The notes: a model not told the origin generated them from the letters alone. Positions 46,459-55,915 are shown, numbered from the stretch's first letter. The stretch: DNA of 64,000 nt from Caldilineaceae bacterium (GCA_020634815.1 JACKBA010000002.1:186001-250000); one strand, 5' to 3'. Made by a program: numbers and translations.

Positions 46459-46470
46459 AGGAGCATTCGC

Positions 46471-47796
46471 ATGAGCATCGACACGACTGTCAAACGAATC
46501 CGTACCGTCGAACTGGCCGCCCACGTGGGCGAGCGAGTCGAATTGCAGGGCTGGCTGCACGCCGTGCGCCGGCTCGGCGGCGTGACCTTTGTCATCCTAC
46601 GCGATGGCTGGGGCACCGCCCAGGCCGTCGTTGCGGAGGCCGGCCAACTGGCGCCGATTGTCGAGGGCGCGCTCCAGCCGGAGAGCGTCATCCGCCTCTC
46701 CGGCGTGGTGACCGCCGCGCCGCAGGCGCCAGGCGGCGTCGAACTGCATCAGCCGGCCGTGGAAGTCATCACGCCGGTGACGGAGCCGCTGCCTGTCCTC
46801 ATCAGCAAGAAGGAGATCAAGGCCGGGCTGACCACGCAACTCGACCACGCCGTCTTCGTCAACCGCCACCCGGCGCGCCGCGCCGTCTTTCGCCTGGCTG
46901 CCGGCGTCATGGCTGCCTTCCGCGAGCATCTCAACGGCCGCGCCTTCACCGAGATCCAGACGCCCAAGCTGGTCGCCTCGGCCACCGAGAGCGGCGCCAA
47001 CGTCTTCGCCGTGGAGTACTTCGGGCAGAAGGCCTTTCTGGCGCAGAGCCCGCAGTTCTACAAGCAGATCATGGTCGGCGTCTTCGAGCGCGTCTACGAG
47101 GTCGCACCCGTCTTCCGCGCCGAACCGCACGACACTACGCGCCACATCAACGAGTATGTGAGCCTGGACGTCGAGCTGGGATTCATCGAGAACCACTTCA
47201 CCGTCATGGGCGTGCTGCGTGACGTGCTGGCGCACATCTTCGCCAGCCTGGCAGCGCGCTATCCCGCCGAACTGGAACTGGCCGGCGCCAGCCTGCCCGC
47301 CGTGCCCGCGACGATCCCGCACATCCACTTTGCCGAGGCGCAGGAGCTGATCCTGAAGCTGCACGGCGTCGACGTGCGCGGCGAGCCCGATCTGTCGCCG
47401 CAGGACGAGCGCTGGCTGGGCGAGTGGGCGCTGCGCGAGCACGGCAGCGACTTCCTCTTCGTGACGGGCTATCCCATGGCCAAGCGCCCCTTCTACACGC
47501 ACCCGGACCCGACGCGGCCCGGCTATTCCAATTCCTTCGACCTGCTCTTCCGCGGCACGGAGTTGGTGACGGGCGGGCAGCGCCTGCATCGCTACGCCGA
47601 CTACCTGGCGGCACTGGCCGAGCGCGGCCTGCCCGAGGAACCCTTTGCCACCTACCTGGAGACCTTCCGCTACGGCATGCCGCCACACGGCGGTTTCGCC
47701 ATCGGCACGGAGCGGCTGCTCATGCAACTCACGGGCGCGCCCAACCTGCGGCTGACCACGCTCTTCCCGCGCGACCTCAACCGGCTGACGCCGTAG
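46471..47796 (+). CDS. aspS: Archaeal-type aspartyl-tRNA synthetase, probably non-discriminating
   Basis: Class IIb synthetase of 441 residues, the short archaeal/AspS2 type lacking the bacterial insertion domain. The anticodon-binding OB fold (RVELQGWLHAVRRLGGVTFVILRD) comes first. Motif 2 is VYEVAPVFRAEPHDTTRHINEYVSLDVE and motif 3 is GMPPHGGFAIGTERLLM. His30 (GWLH) stands at the position that, as I recall, is Trp in discriminating archaeal enzymes and His in non-discriminating ones. It may therefore also aspartylate tRNA-Asn for GatCAB. Start 46471 has AGGAG upstream and follows the leader peptide. Confidence 0.92.
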   Translation: MSIDTTVKRIRTVELAAHVGERVELQGWLHAVRRLGGVTFVILRDGWGTAQAVVAEAGQLAPIVEGALQPESVIRLSGVVTAAPQAPGGVELHQPAVEVITPVTEPLPVLISKKEIKAGLTTQLDHAVFVNRHPARRAVFRLAAGVMAAFREHLNGRAFTEIQTPKLVASATESGANVFAVEYFGQKAFLAQSPQFYKQIMVGVFERVYEVAPVFRAEPHDTTRHINEYVSLDVELGFIENHFTVMGVLRDVLAHIFASLAARYPAELELAGASLPAVPATIPHIHFAEAQELILKLHGVDVRGEPDLSPQDERWLGEWALREHGSDFLFVTGYPMAKRPFYTHPDPTRPGYSNSFDLLFRGTELVTGGQRLHRYADYLAALAERGLPEEPFATYLETFRYGMPPHGGFAIGTERLLMQLTGAPNLRLTTLFPRDLNRLTP

Positions 47797-47812
47797 GCAG
47801 AATTGGTAACCG

Positions 47813-47856
47813 GGGCGAGAAAGGCAGCGTCGACAAGCGCGCTGCGTTTCTCGCCC
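47813..47856 (+). terminator. Hairpin after aspS
   Basis: GGGCGAGAAAGGCAGCG (47813-47829) pairs with the complementary run at 47840-47856, 17 bases after the aspS stop. There is no clean T-tract, so efficiency is uncertain. Confidence 0.55.
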
Positions 47857-47958
47857 TATCACCCCGAAATTCCTGTCAAAACGTTTGCGGCTGGCCAAAC
47901 ACATGATAGACTTGGAGCGATTGGGCGTCGCGGACATCCGGCGAAAAAGGAGCAGCAC

Positions 47959-48189
47959 ATGGTGGAGTGGCGTGAACGGATCGTCGCCGATCCGCAAATC
48001 TGTCATGGCAGGCCGTGTATCAAGGGGACGCGGATCATGGTGACCGTCGTGCTCGACAACCTGGCAACGGGGATGAGCATCGAACGCTTGCTGGCAGCCT
48101 ACCCGTCACTCTCCGCGTCCGATATCCAAGCGGCGATTGCCTACGCGGCATCGCTCGCCGACGAACGCGTCGTGCCATTGCCGGCCTGA
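47959..48189 (+). CDS. DUF433-domain protein (antitoxin-like)
   Basis: A 76-residue DUF433 winged-helix-like protein: WRERIVADPQICHGRPCIKGTRIMVTVVLDNLATGMSIERLLAAYPSLSASDIQAAIAYA covers the whole domain with its GRPCIKGTRI signature. AAAGGAG precedes the ATG. DUF433 genes usually precede a DUF5615 PIN-like toxin; none follows here. DNA-binding autoregulator or remnant antitoxin. Confidence 0.85.
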   Translation: MVEWRERIVADPQICHGRPCIKGTRIMVTVVLDNLATGMSIERLLAAYPSLSASDIQAAIAYAASLADERVVPLPA

Positions 48190-48251
48190 ACAAGTCCCTG
48201 CCTGTCTTCGTGTTTGGTGGGACCTTTGTGAAGCGGAGAAGGTAATATCAG

Positions 48252-48575
48252 ATGTCACCAGAGCAAGTACTCGTCCAAACCATCCCCCTGGCATATGATG
48301 CCGATGGTATCCTGCGCGTGGGCAGCACACGCGTCACCTTAGATGTAATCATCAGCGCTTTCCTGGATGGCGGTACAGCGGAGGAGATCGCTCAGCAGTA
48401 TCCTTCTGTCTCACTTGCCGATCTGTATTCGGTGATTGGCTACTACCTCAGTCATGGCGAGGAAGTTGAGCAGTACCTTGCGCAAAGAGGCCAAAAGGCC
48501 GTTGAAGTACGCGAGACAAACGAACAAAAGTTCCCACCTCAAGGCATTCGCGCTCGACTGCTAGCGCGCCGGTAG
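48252..48575 (+). CDS. Second DUF433-domain protein
   Basis: A 107-residue DUF433 protein with the domain in residues 10-75 (IPLAYDADGILRVGSTRVTLDVIISAFLDGGTAEEIAQQYPSVSLADLYSVIGYYLSH). The tail (about 76-107) is charged, ending PPQGIRARLLARR, as in DUF433 antitoxins that contact a toxin through the C-terminus. It belongs to a different subgroup from the preceding gene (GSTRVTLDV replaces GTRIMVTVV). No toxin gene follows; 125 bases later purL starts. Confidence 0.85.
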   Translation: MSPEQVLVQTIPLAYDADGILRVGSTRVTLDVIISAFLDGGTAEEIAQQYPSVSLADLYSVIGYYLSHGEEVEQYLAQRGQKAVEVRETNEQKFPPQGIRARLLARR

Positions 48576-48700
48576 AGATACCCGCGCAGAGAATATTCTA
48601 CTCTTGATCGAATGCCTGCCTGCCGGATGAATGGCAGGGTCAGGTTCATTATCTGCCTTTGCGATAAACCTCAACAAGCCACCTCAAAAAGGACAGTTGG

Positions 48701-51643
48701 ATGACGGTACGTATCGAAGTGCGCAGCAACCACCCGGCGGCCGGGCAGAGCGTGGTGCGCGGCGCGGTCGCGCTGGGCATCGCCGGCGTCACCGCCTGCC
48801 AGGTGGTGCGCCTCTACTTCCTGGAGCACGACCCCGGCGTCGAAGCCATTGAGCGGCTGTGCAACCTCCTGCTCGTCGACCCGGTGACGGAGACGTGGTC
48901 AGGGGCGAGGGGCGAGGGGCGAGGGGCGGAAGCATCGCCCAATCTCCAATCTCCAATCTCCAATCTCAATCTGCCAAATACGTCGCCCCTCGCCCCTCGC
49001 CCCTCGCCCCTGGTGATCGAAGTGGCCTTCCGCCCCGGCGTGACCGACGTGCCCGCGCGCGAACTCCAGCGCGGCATGGTGGAGATCGGCCTGCCGCGCT
49101 GCGAGGTGGCGACCGGCACCCGCTACGAACTGGCGGGCGACCTCTCGCCCGACGACCTGCGCCGGCTGGCGCGCCAGTTGCTCTGCAACACCACCGTGCA
49201 ACATTACGCCATCGGCGAGATCGCCGTCCATTTCGGCCAGGACGCGCTGGCCGGCGACCGCGTCGAGACCATCCCCATCCGCGGGCTGGACGATGCCGAA
49301 CTGCTCGCCATGAGCAAGGCGCGGCTGCTCTCGCTCGACCTGGCCGAGATGCGCACGATCCAGCGCTTCTACGCCAACCTGGGCCGCGACGCCACCGACG
49401 TCGAACTGGAGACGCTGGCGCAGACGTGGTCCGAGCACTGCGTGCACAAGACCTTCAAGGCGCACATCGACTTTACCTGGCGCAACGCCGACGGCAGCGT
49501 GCGCCGCGAAGAGGCTATCGACGGCCTCATTCATCAATACCTGCGCGCCGCCACCGACGCGGTCTGGCCCGAATGGCTGCGCTCCGCCTTTGTGGACAAC
49601 GCCGGCATCATCGCCTTCGACGACGAGTACGACCTGGCCTTCAAGGTCGAGACGCACAACCACCCGTCGGCGCTGGAACCCTTCGGCGGCGCCAACACCG
49701 GCGTGGGCGGCGTCGTGCGCGACGTCATCGGCGTCTCGGCGCGGCCCATCGCCACGACGGACGTGCTCTGCTTTGGCCCGCAGGATTTCCCCGTCGACCA
49801 GGTGCCCGAGGGCATGCTCCACCCGGCGCGCATTGCCGACGGCGTGGTGGCCGGCGTCGGCGACTACGGCAACAAGCTCGGCCTGCCCACGGTCAACGGC
49901 GCCGTCATCTACGACGAGGGCTATCTGGGCAACCCGCTCGTCTTCTGCGGCTGCGCCGGGCTGCTGCCCCACGGCAAGCACCCCACCGCGGTGCAGCGCG
50001 GCGACCTCGTCGTGGCATTGGGCGGGCGCACGGGTCGCGACGGCATCCACGGCGCCACCTTTTCCTCCGCCGAGCTGACCCACGAGACGAGCGAGCTGGC
50101 GGGCAGCGCCGTGCAGATCGGCGACCCCATCACCGAGAAGGGGCTCATCGAACTGATCGAGGCGGCGCGCGACCGCGGCCTCTACAACGCCATCACCGAC
50201 TGCGGCGCGGGCGGCTTCTCCTCGGCCGTCGGCGAGATGGGCGAGAAGCTGGGCGTCGACGTGGAGCTGACGCGCGCGCCGCTCAAGTACCCCGGCCTGG
50301 CGCCGTGGGAGATCTGGATCTCGGAGGCACAGGAGCGCATGGTACTCGGCGTGCCGCCCGACAACCTGGAAGAGCTGGCGGAACTGGCGCAGTTGTGGGA
50401 CGTGGAGTTAAGCGTGCTCGGCACCTTCACCGGCGACGGCAACCTGGTTGTGCGCTTTGGCGGCGCCGTGGTGGCCGAACTGCCCATGAGCTTTTTGCAC
50501 GACGGCCTGCCGCGGCGGCGCATGATTGCTGAACATCGCGAGCCGGCCAGCCAGCCGCTGACGCTGGCCGCCAGCGAGCAGCAATTCCCCGGCATGGACG
50601 TCAACGACGTGCTGCTCGCCATGCTCGGCCATCCCTCCATCGCCAGCAAGGAGCACATCGTGCGCAGCTACGACCACGAGGTGCGCGGCGGCACGCTGGT
50701 GCGTCCCTTTGTCGGCCCTGCCCTGGACGGCCCGGCCGACGCCGCCGTGCTCAAACCGCTGGGCACCTGGCACCACGACCGCGCCTTTGTGCTGAGCAAC
50801 GGCGTCAACCCGCTTATCGGCCGCCGCGACCCCTACGCCATGGCCGTCAGTGCGGTAGACGAAGCCGTGCGCAATGCCGTGGCCGTGGGTGCCGACCCCG
50901 ATCGCATCGCCATTCTCGACAACTTCTGCTGGGGCAACCCGACCTACCCGGATCGGCTGGGTTCGCTGGTGCGCGCCTGCCAGGGCTGCTACGACGCCGC
51001 GCTGGCCTATCGCACACCCTTCATCTCCGGCAAGGACAGCCTCTACAACGAATTCAACGGCCAGCCCATTCCCGGCACGCTGCTCATCTCCGCCATCGGC
51101 ATCGTGCCCGACATGACGGCGTGCATGACCTCGGCACTCAAGCGGGCGGGCAGCCGGCTCTACCTGCTGGGCGAGACGCGGCCGGAACTGGGCGGCTCGC
51201 TGCTCGGCGAGTTGCTGGGCGAGGCGGGCGGCGCCGCGCCGGTCATGCCGGCGAATCCGTTGGGCCGCTATCGCGCGATGCACAAGGCCATGCTCGCTCA
51301 GCGCGTGCTCGCCTGCCACGACCTGAGCGAGGGCGGGCTGGCCGTGGCGCTGGCCGAGATGTGCATCGCCGGCCGCCTGGGTGCGACCGTGGCGCTGGAT
51401 GCCCTGGCCGACCCGGCCGCGGCCGGCTTCGACGTGGTGGCGCTGCTCTTCAGCGAGAGCAACGGCCGCCTGCTCGTCGAGGTCGCCGACGATGATGCAG
51501 CCGCCTTCGAGGCACACTTCGGCGGCGAGATGCTGACCCGCATCGGGGAGGTCACCGCCGGGCCTGCGCTGGCCATCACCCTGGGCGGCGCCAATGTCGT
51601 CGATCTGCATGTGCAGCAGCTTGTGAAAGCATGGAAAGGCTGA
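48701..51643 (+). CDS. purL: Phosphoribosylformylglycinamidine synthase, PurS-PurL fusion
   Basis: Makes FGAM from FGAR, ATP and ammonia supplied by PurQ. The 980-residue product has an N-terminal PurS-like part (about 1-170: MTVRIEVRSNHPAAGQSVV, then VIEVAFRPGVTDVPARELQRGM), split by a heptamer-repeat insertion at about 67-104. The PurL part begins MRTIQRFYANLGRDATDVELETLAQTWSEHCVHKTF (the SEHC motif). KVETHNHPSALEPFGGANTGVGGVVRD and SGKDSLYNEF are diagnostic. The frame is intact despite the insertion. purQ follows 7 bases later. Confidence 0.95.
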   Translation: MTVRIEVRSNHPAAGQSVVRGAVALGIAGVTACQVVRLYFLEHDPGVEAIERLCNLLLVDPVTETWSGARGEGRGAEASPNLQSPISNLNLPNTSPLAPRPSPLVIEVAFRPGVTDVPARELQRGMVEIGLPRCEVATGTRYELAGDLSPDDLRRLARQLLCNTTVQHYAIGEIAVHFGQDALAGDRVETIPIRGLDDAELLAMSKARLLSLDLAEMRTIQRFYANLGRDATDVELETLAQTWSEHCVHKTFKAHIDFTWRNADGSVRREEAIDGLIHQYLRAATDAVWPEWLRSAFVDNAGIIAFDDEYDLAFKVETHNHPSALEPFGGANTGVGGVVRDVIGVSARPIATTDVLCFGPQDFPVDQVPEGMLHPARIADGVVAGVGDYGNKLGLPTVNGAVIYDEGYLGNPLVFCGCAGLLPHGKHPTAVQRGDLVVALGGRTGRDGIHGATFSSAELTHETSELAGSAVQIGDPITEKGLIELIEAARDRGLYNAITDCGAGGFSSAVGEMGEKLGVDVELTRAPLKYPGLAPWEIWISEAQERMVLGVPPDNLEELAELAQLWDVELSVLGTFTGDGNLVVRFGGAVVAELPMSFLHDGLPRRRMIAEHREPASQPLTLAASEQQFPGMDVNDVLLAMLGHPSIASKEHIVRSYDHEVRGGTLVRPFVGPALDGPADAAVLKPLGTWHHDRAFVLSNGVNPLIGRRDPYAMAVSAVDEAVRNAVAVGADPDRIAILDNFCWGNPTYPDRLGSLVRACQGCYDAALAYRTPFISGKDSLYNEFNGQPIPGTLLISAIGIVPDMTACMTSALKRAGSRLYLLGETRPELGGSLLGELLGEAGGAAPVMPANPLGRYRAMHKAMLAQRVLACHDLSEGGLAVALAEMCIAGRLGATVALDALADPAAAGFDVVALLFSESNGRLLVEVADDDAAAFEAHFGGEMLTRIGEVTAGPALAITLGGANVVDLHVQQLVKAWKG
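48901..49011. repeat. Nested inverted heptamer element inside purL
   Basis: Four GGGGCGA units (48902-48928) face four TCGCCCC units (48984-49011) as a near-perfect inverted repeat, and between them sits an array of AATCTCC units (48940-48970). The insert is read in frame and adds about 37 residues (Gly/Arg, then Gln/Ser/Pro, then Pro/Arg) between the two PurS-like halves. Confidence 0.9.
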
Positions 51644-51650
51644 ACCCGCC

Positions 51651-52585
51651 ATGAGCGCAACCCCATCGATCCTGATCCTGCACGCCTCCGGTACCAACCG
51701 CGACGCCGAAGCCGCCCGCGCTTGCGAACGGGCCGGCGGCGCGCCCGAGATCGTGCACATCAACCAGCTCCGCCGCGGCGAGCGATCCCTGGCCGACTAC
51801 CAGGCGCTGCTGCTGCCCGGCGGCTTCTCCTACGGCGACGCCCTGGGCGCCGGCGCGCGCCTGGCGCTCGACCTGCAAGTCTACTTCCACGACCAGCTCC
51901 ACGCCTTCGTCGACAGCGGCAAGCCGGTGCTGGGCATCTGCAACGGCTTTCAGACGCTGGTGAAGGCGGGGATATTACCAGGGGCGAGGGGCGAGGGGCG
52001 AGGGACGACACACAGCCCATCGCTTGCGTCTGCGGCTGCTGATTTGGCGCAGACCCTGCTTTGTCTTCCTCCTCTTCTTCCCCTCTGCCTCCAAGCTCCG
52101 CGCCAAAACTGGCCGCCATCGTCGACGAAATCGCCCGACGCCGCGTCACCCTCACCGAGAACGCCGGCGGGCGCTTTGAGTGCCGCTGGGTGCATCTGGC
52201 CGCCAACCGCAACGCCACCGCGCCCTTTGTGCGCGAGCTGGACGAGCTGATCTTCTGCCCCATCGCCCACGGCGAGGGCAACGTGCAGGTCAAGGACGAG
52301 GCCATGCTCGCCGAGCTGGAGCAGGGCAACCTGGTCGCCTTCCGCTACGTCGATGCGGCGGCACCTCGGCCGGCGGCGCGTACTCCGCTCAACTCCGGAA
52401 CGGCCTGCGGGCCGGACATCGCCGGCCTGTGCAACCGGCGCGGTAACGTCGTCGGTCTCATGCCCCCACCCCGGAGGATCACATCCCTGCCTATCCAGAA
52501 CCCGCTGGGGGTGGGGGACGGCTGGGGCCATGATTTTGCGGCGATGGTGCGGGCTTTGTGGGAGGAATTGCGTCGATTGAAGTAG
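51651..52585 (+). pseudogene. purQ: purQ, first copy, frame-disrupted
   Basis: Glutaminase subunit for PurL. Residues 1-109 are intact (LLLPGGFSYGDALGAGARLA, nucleophile Cys in PVLGICNGFQTLVKAGILPG). A GGGGCGA repeat follows and the frame is lost. The C-terminal half (RRVTLTENAGGRFECRWVHLAANRN) continues in another frame, with further breaks: the active-site stretch PHPEDH of the second copy appears as MPPPRRI. Compared with that copy, the breaks are extra bases in C-runs (for example five C for four). True disruption would remove PurQ unless the second copy is used. Confidence 0.7.
51981..52006. repeat. Single-arm GGGGCGA repeat in purQ
   Basis: Three to four GGGGCGA units lie directly after the LPG of PurQ, with no facing TCGCCCC arm. 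About 130 bases of non-PurQ sequence, including a CT-rich run, follow before homology resumes. Confidence 0.75.
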
Positions 52586-53180
52586 CCCCGACGCAGAGGC
52601 GCAGAGGCAGAGAGATTCGCAGGAGGTGTTTGACGCATGACTCTCTTGTTGGTTCGCATCTCCGTTTAGCACCGTAGCGTGGGTGGCGCTGTTCGGCGCC
52701 ACCCACGCTTTGTTCTTTTCATTTGACCAAGCTCTGCACGTTGCTTCACACGGCCGCCTGCACGCTCTTCGACCAGCGGCACGGGTGCAGGCGCCACCCG
52801 AACCACCACGGTAGGCCAGGCGACGGTCACGTTGTGAAGATGGCCAGACCTCCTGTACCGGCGCACGCGGCGGCGGCGCCGGCCCACCTGACCGCACTCC
52901 GGATAGCGCGCGGGCCACCCGCCACGGCACGAACCCGACCGCCAACAACATCCATACCAGATGCTCCCTGTTCATGATCATCGCCTTGCCGTTGAGGACG
53001 ATGATGCCAGCATCACCGCATTTTGATTACGGCTGATTGGCGCTGCGCTGGCTCCAGCGTACGCCGCTTCGCTGTTGCATGTCATCACGGCAAAGTGTTG
53101 CATGGCGGTAACAGAACAGACAGACGCATGGCCAAGGCTGCTGCTCGTCGGAAGCCCGCGGCTTTCTTGCCCGCTGGTCG
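52586..53180. other. Non-coding stretch after purQ copy 1
   Basis: About 600 bases with no recognisable gene. It starts with GACGCAGAGGCGCAGAGGC, another short-repeat type. A GC-rich inverted repeat around 52675-52710 (GTGGGTGGCGCTG facing GGCGCCACCCACGC) could be a terminator. Confidence 0.4.
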
Positions 53181-53189
53181 TGGTATAAT
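53181..53189 (+). promoter_or_regulatory. Extended -10 promoter of the AbrB/PIN pair
   Basis: TGG-TATAAT (-10 at 53184-53189), about 49 bases before the ATG at 53238, which has GAAGGAAGGG upstream. Confidence 0.5.
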
Positions 53190-53237
53190 TGCGGTGTCGG
53201 ATTTTCGTGGAAAAGGCGTTGTGAAGGAAGGGAAGTG

Positions 53238-53510
53238 ATGGCAACTGCCAGCAGATGCGGGCCAAGGGTGTTTCGATCGATCCCATCGATCTACGGCAGA
53301 AATAAGGGCTCGGCGAGGTGACGTTTTCACCCTGGTCGACCTGGGGAAGCAGCTTTCTCCCGACGCCGCGCTTCTGATTGTGCCGCTGGTGGCCGAGATG
53401 GGAGGCGATTCGCGCCGAGACGGGTCAACGTCGATGACCTGCTGGACGGCCTGCCGGAAGTACGGCGCCAGCTCTACCATTTCCAGCCGGCGCCTGCATG
53501 ATTCGAGCCG
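53238..53510 (+). pseudogene. AbrB/MazE-type antitoxin, frame-disrupted
   Basis: Reading across frames gives QMRAKGVSIDPIDLRQK, then DVFTLVDLG, AIRAETG and VDDLLDGLPEVRRQLYHF. This is the order of an AbrB-family antitoxin (swapped-hairpin DNA-binding domain, then a toxin-binding C-terminal helix). At least three frame changes are needed. It overlaps the start of a PIN gene, as in antitoxin-toxin pairs. Confidence 0.6.
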
Positions 53511-53915
53511 GCGTCACCCCCCCCGGCGTTTTTCGACACGTCGGTCGTCATCGCCGGCGCATTCTCCAACACGGAAGTGCCAGCTTATATCCGCTGCAAC
53601 TGGCCGGCCTGACGCTGCTCGACGGACGAATCTCTTTCAGAGGTGCGCCGAGGCGCTGCTGCGCAAATGTAACGCTAAGCTCCCGTCCGTTGCCCCATCT
53701 GCGCAAGCTTTTGCTCAACACCGTGCTCGTTGAAGGCGCCACGCCGGACCTTAACTGAACTCGAGGCCGTCGCCGTTTATGCTGACCTGGGGCACCAGCC
53801 AATCCTGGCTGCTGCCGTCTCACAGCAGTGCTGCCGGCCTGGTCAGCGCCTCAACGAGTCGGACTGGCCGCTGCCTCGAACTGATGACCGTCGTGCGACC
53901 TGGTGACCTGCTGCG
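53498..53915 (+). pseudogene. PIN-domain toxin, frame-disrupted
   Basis: From the ATG at 53498 the first break falls in a run of eight C (53517-53524); dropping one base gives AFFDTSVVIAGAF, the PIN start with its first Asp. Further pieces are KLLLNTVLVEGATPDL, AVAVYADLGHQPILAAAV and RLVSLNESDWPLP, the typical PIN C-terminal order with acidic metal ligands. Probably a ribonuclease toxin paired with the AbrB-like gene; non-functional as written. Confidence 0.6.
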
Positions 53916-54316
53916 GCTGTTGCTGCACGCAACTCGCCGCCCCTGTAGTGGCTTTGTAACTGGCGCAAAGTGCGCCAAACTTGTAACGACAAACCTGATT
54001 CCGACAGTGTGCCGCCATGCCTGAGAAAGACAAAAAGACCTTCGCTAGAATCCTCAACATGCCTCGACCCTAACTGGTCTGACCAGAATTTAGCTGATGC
54101 CGTCGGCGAAGCAGAGTTCAACCGCCAACCGCTGAAGAATGCTTTCGATACCACAATGCCGCAGGGTGACATACTGATGAAGCTGCGCTCAAGATCACAG
54201 ATGAAGTCGACCGCATTGCGTTATATGGCGCGGTCGGCTATGCATCGTTTCACCGCCCGATTTAACAGAATCGAATCCGCCAAGCATCCATGCTATCATT
54301 CACAACTACGGCACGC

Positions 54317-55915
54317 GTGGTGAACAGACGCAACAGAGAACTTGAGCGCTACGTCCGCCAACACTAGCCTGTGCAGGAACCCACGGCCGCGCCACCCTGC
54401 GCGGTGTACGCCGTTATGGCAGCCAGTTGATCGAGCTGCCGTTGGACGACGTGTAATGTGCCGCTCACCGCACGTGCTGGCGCTCAACTGGAAGCACGGG
54501 ACGCTCTGGCCTGTCCGTTAGCGTGAAGCCGCACGAAGCGCAGGTGCGCGGCGGCGGTGACGTTGACCGACTGCCCCTCAATCGACTGCTAGCCTACGAC
54601 ACGCGCCAGTCATCACCGGCGCTTTAGGTTGCGGCAAGACGACCGTATCTAGCACGTCGCTTGGGCGTTGGCATCGGCTATTGCTGCAGACGACCCAGCC
54701 CTAGCGCTTTCCTCGCCTGTGTTGACTGATACTGACTCGCGACAACACACTCACCGCTACCCATCTTCGTCCTGCTGAGCGCCCATGTTCGCCACCGCCG
54801 CCAGCACCAGGGCGATGGCGATCCGCACAACCGCACGCTGGCCACCTTCATTGCCGACTCATCTCATCGAGCGTAACTGCGCGCCGGGCCTGGTTGCGCG
54901 ACTTCTTTGCGCCTGCTCAACAGCGGCCGCAGTGATCCTCCCGATGGGCTGGACGAGTAAAATGACGAGTGCCGAGTTGCGTCGCAGGTGCGCCAGCCAT
55001 CGAGTCGTTGCTGGCCGGTGTTAAAGCGTGTTGTCGTCACCTGCCGCGTGCCGTCAGCCTATAAGGACGCAGTGCGTACCTGCGCTGGGCGCCGACTTCG
55101 CGAGGTGCGCGTCGAGCTACCGGCCGGATGAATTACATCGAGGCGCTGGTCACGCGCCTATGACTGGTTACTTTTGCCCACGACAGTGCCCAGCAGGCCC
55201 TCGACAAGCGCGCCGAACTGCTTGCCGGCATAGCCTTGTTGGAGCAGCAACGCTGCGCATGGCTGGGCGATGATGCCACGACTCGTGGACAGCCCGCTCA
55301 TGGTGCGGCTGTTGCTTATTGTCCATCCAACGAGCGCCGCCTGCCCCAGCACCGTGCTGTTCCCCAATACCAGAAGGCTGTGGACAACGGTTTCACCCGG
55401 AGTACTCGCTGGACGGCGGCGGCCGAGCATCTGCGCGGGTTGGTAGGCGGCAAGCCACGAGACGCACCGCGGCGGCAGCATGTGGCCTATGCCATGCATA
55501 CAGCCAGGGCGAAGAGCAAGGCCGCGAAATCGACGACGTTGTGCTGCGCGGCTGGCTACGCCGAGGAGCCGACCCTTTGTCCCGCACATACATCGACGAC
55601 CTGATCCGCCACACATGACTGCGGCGGTGTTGCTGGAGGAGCGGCTCGGCACCTACCGCTTTGTCCACCTGGCCTTCCAGGAGTTCTCGCCGCCCGCTAT
55701 CTCGCCGAGGTCATGCGCACTGAGCAGGCCATCGCCCAGTTTCTGGTCGACCATGTCATCGGCGACCCGTGGTGGCGCGAGCCCGTTGCTCACCGCCGGC
55801 TACTCAGTTCACCTCGCGGCGCACCGCCGCCGATCGCCTGTTGCGCCTGCTCGCTGTGTGGGAAGGGCCACGCTGGCAACCACCGCTTTTCGCTGACGTG
55901 TGCTCTGGCTGCGGC
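54317..55915 (+). pseudogene. NACHT-type STAND NTPase, frame-disrupted
   Basis: No frame is longer than about 140 codons, but pieces in order identify a NACHT NTPase: LRGVRRYGSQLIELPLDDV (N-terminal), Walker A ITGALGCGKTT (about 54612-54644), a Walker-B-like VILPMGWTS at about 54938-54964 (expected VILLDGLDE), SPLMVRLLLIVH, YAMH with IDDVVLRGWLR, and EERLGTYRFVHLAFQEF (C-terminal, near 55640-55690). An extended -10 (TGC-TATCAT, 54291-54299) lies upstream. NACHT proteins in bacteria include antiphage systems. As written the gene carries at least ten frame breaks. Confidence 0.65.
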
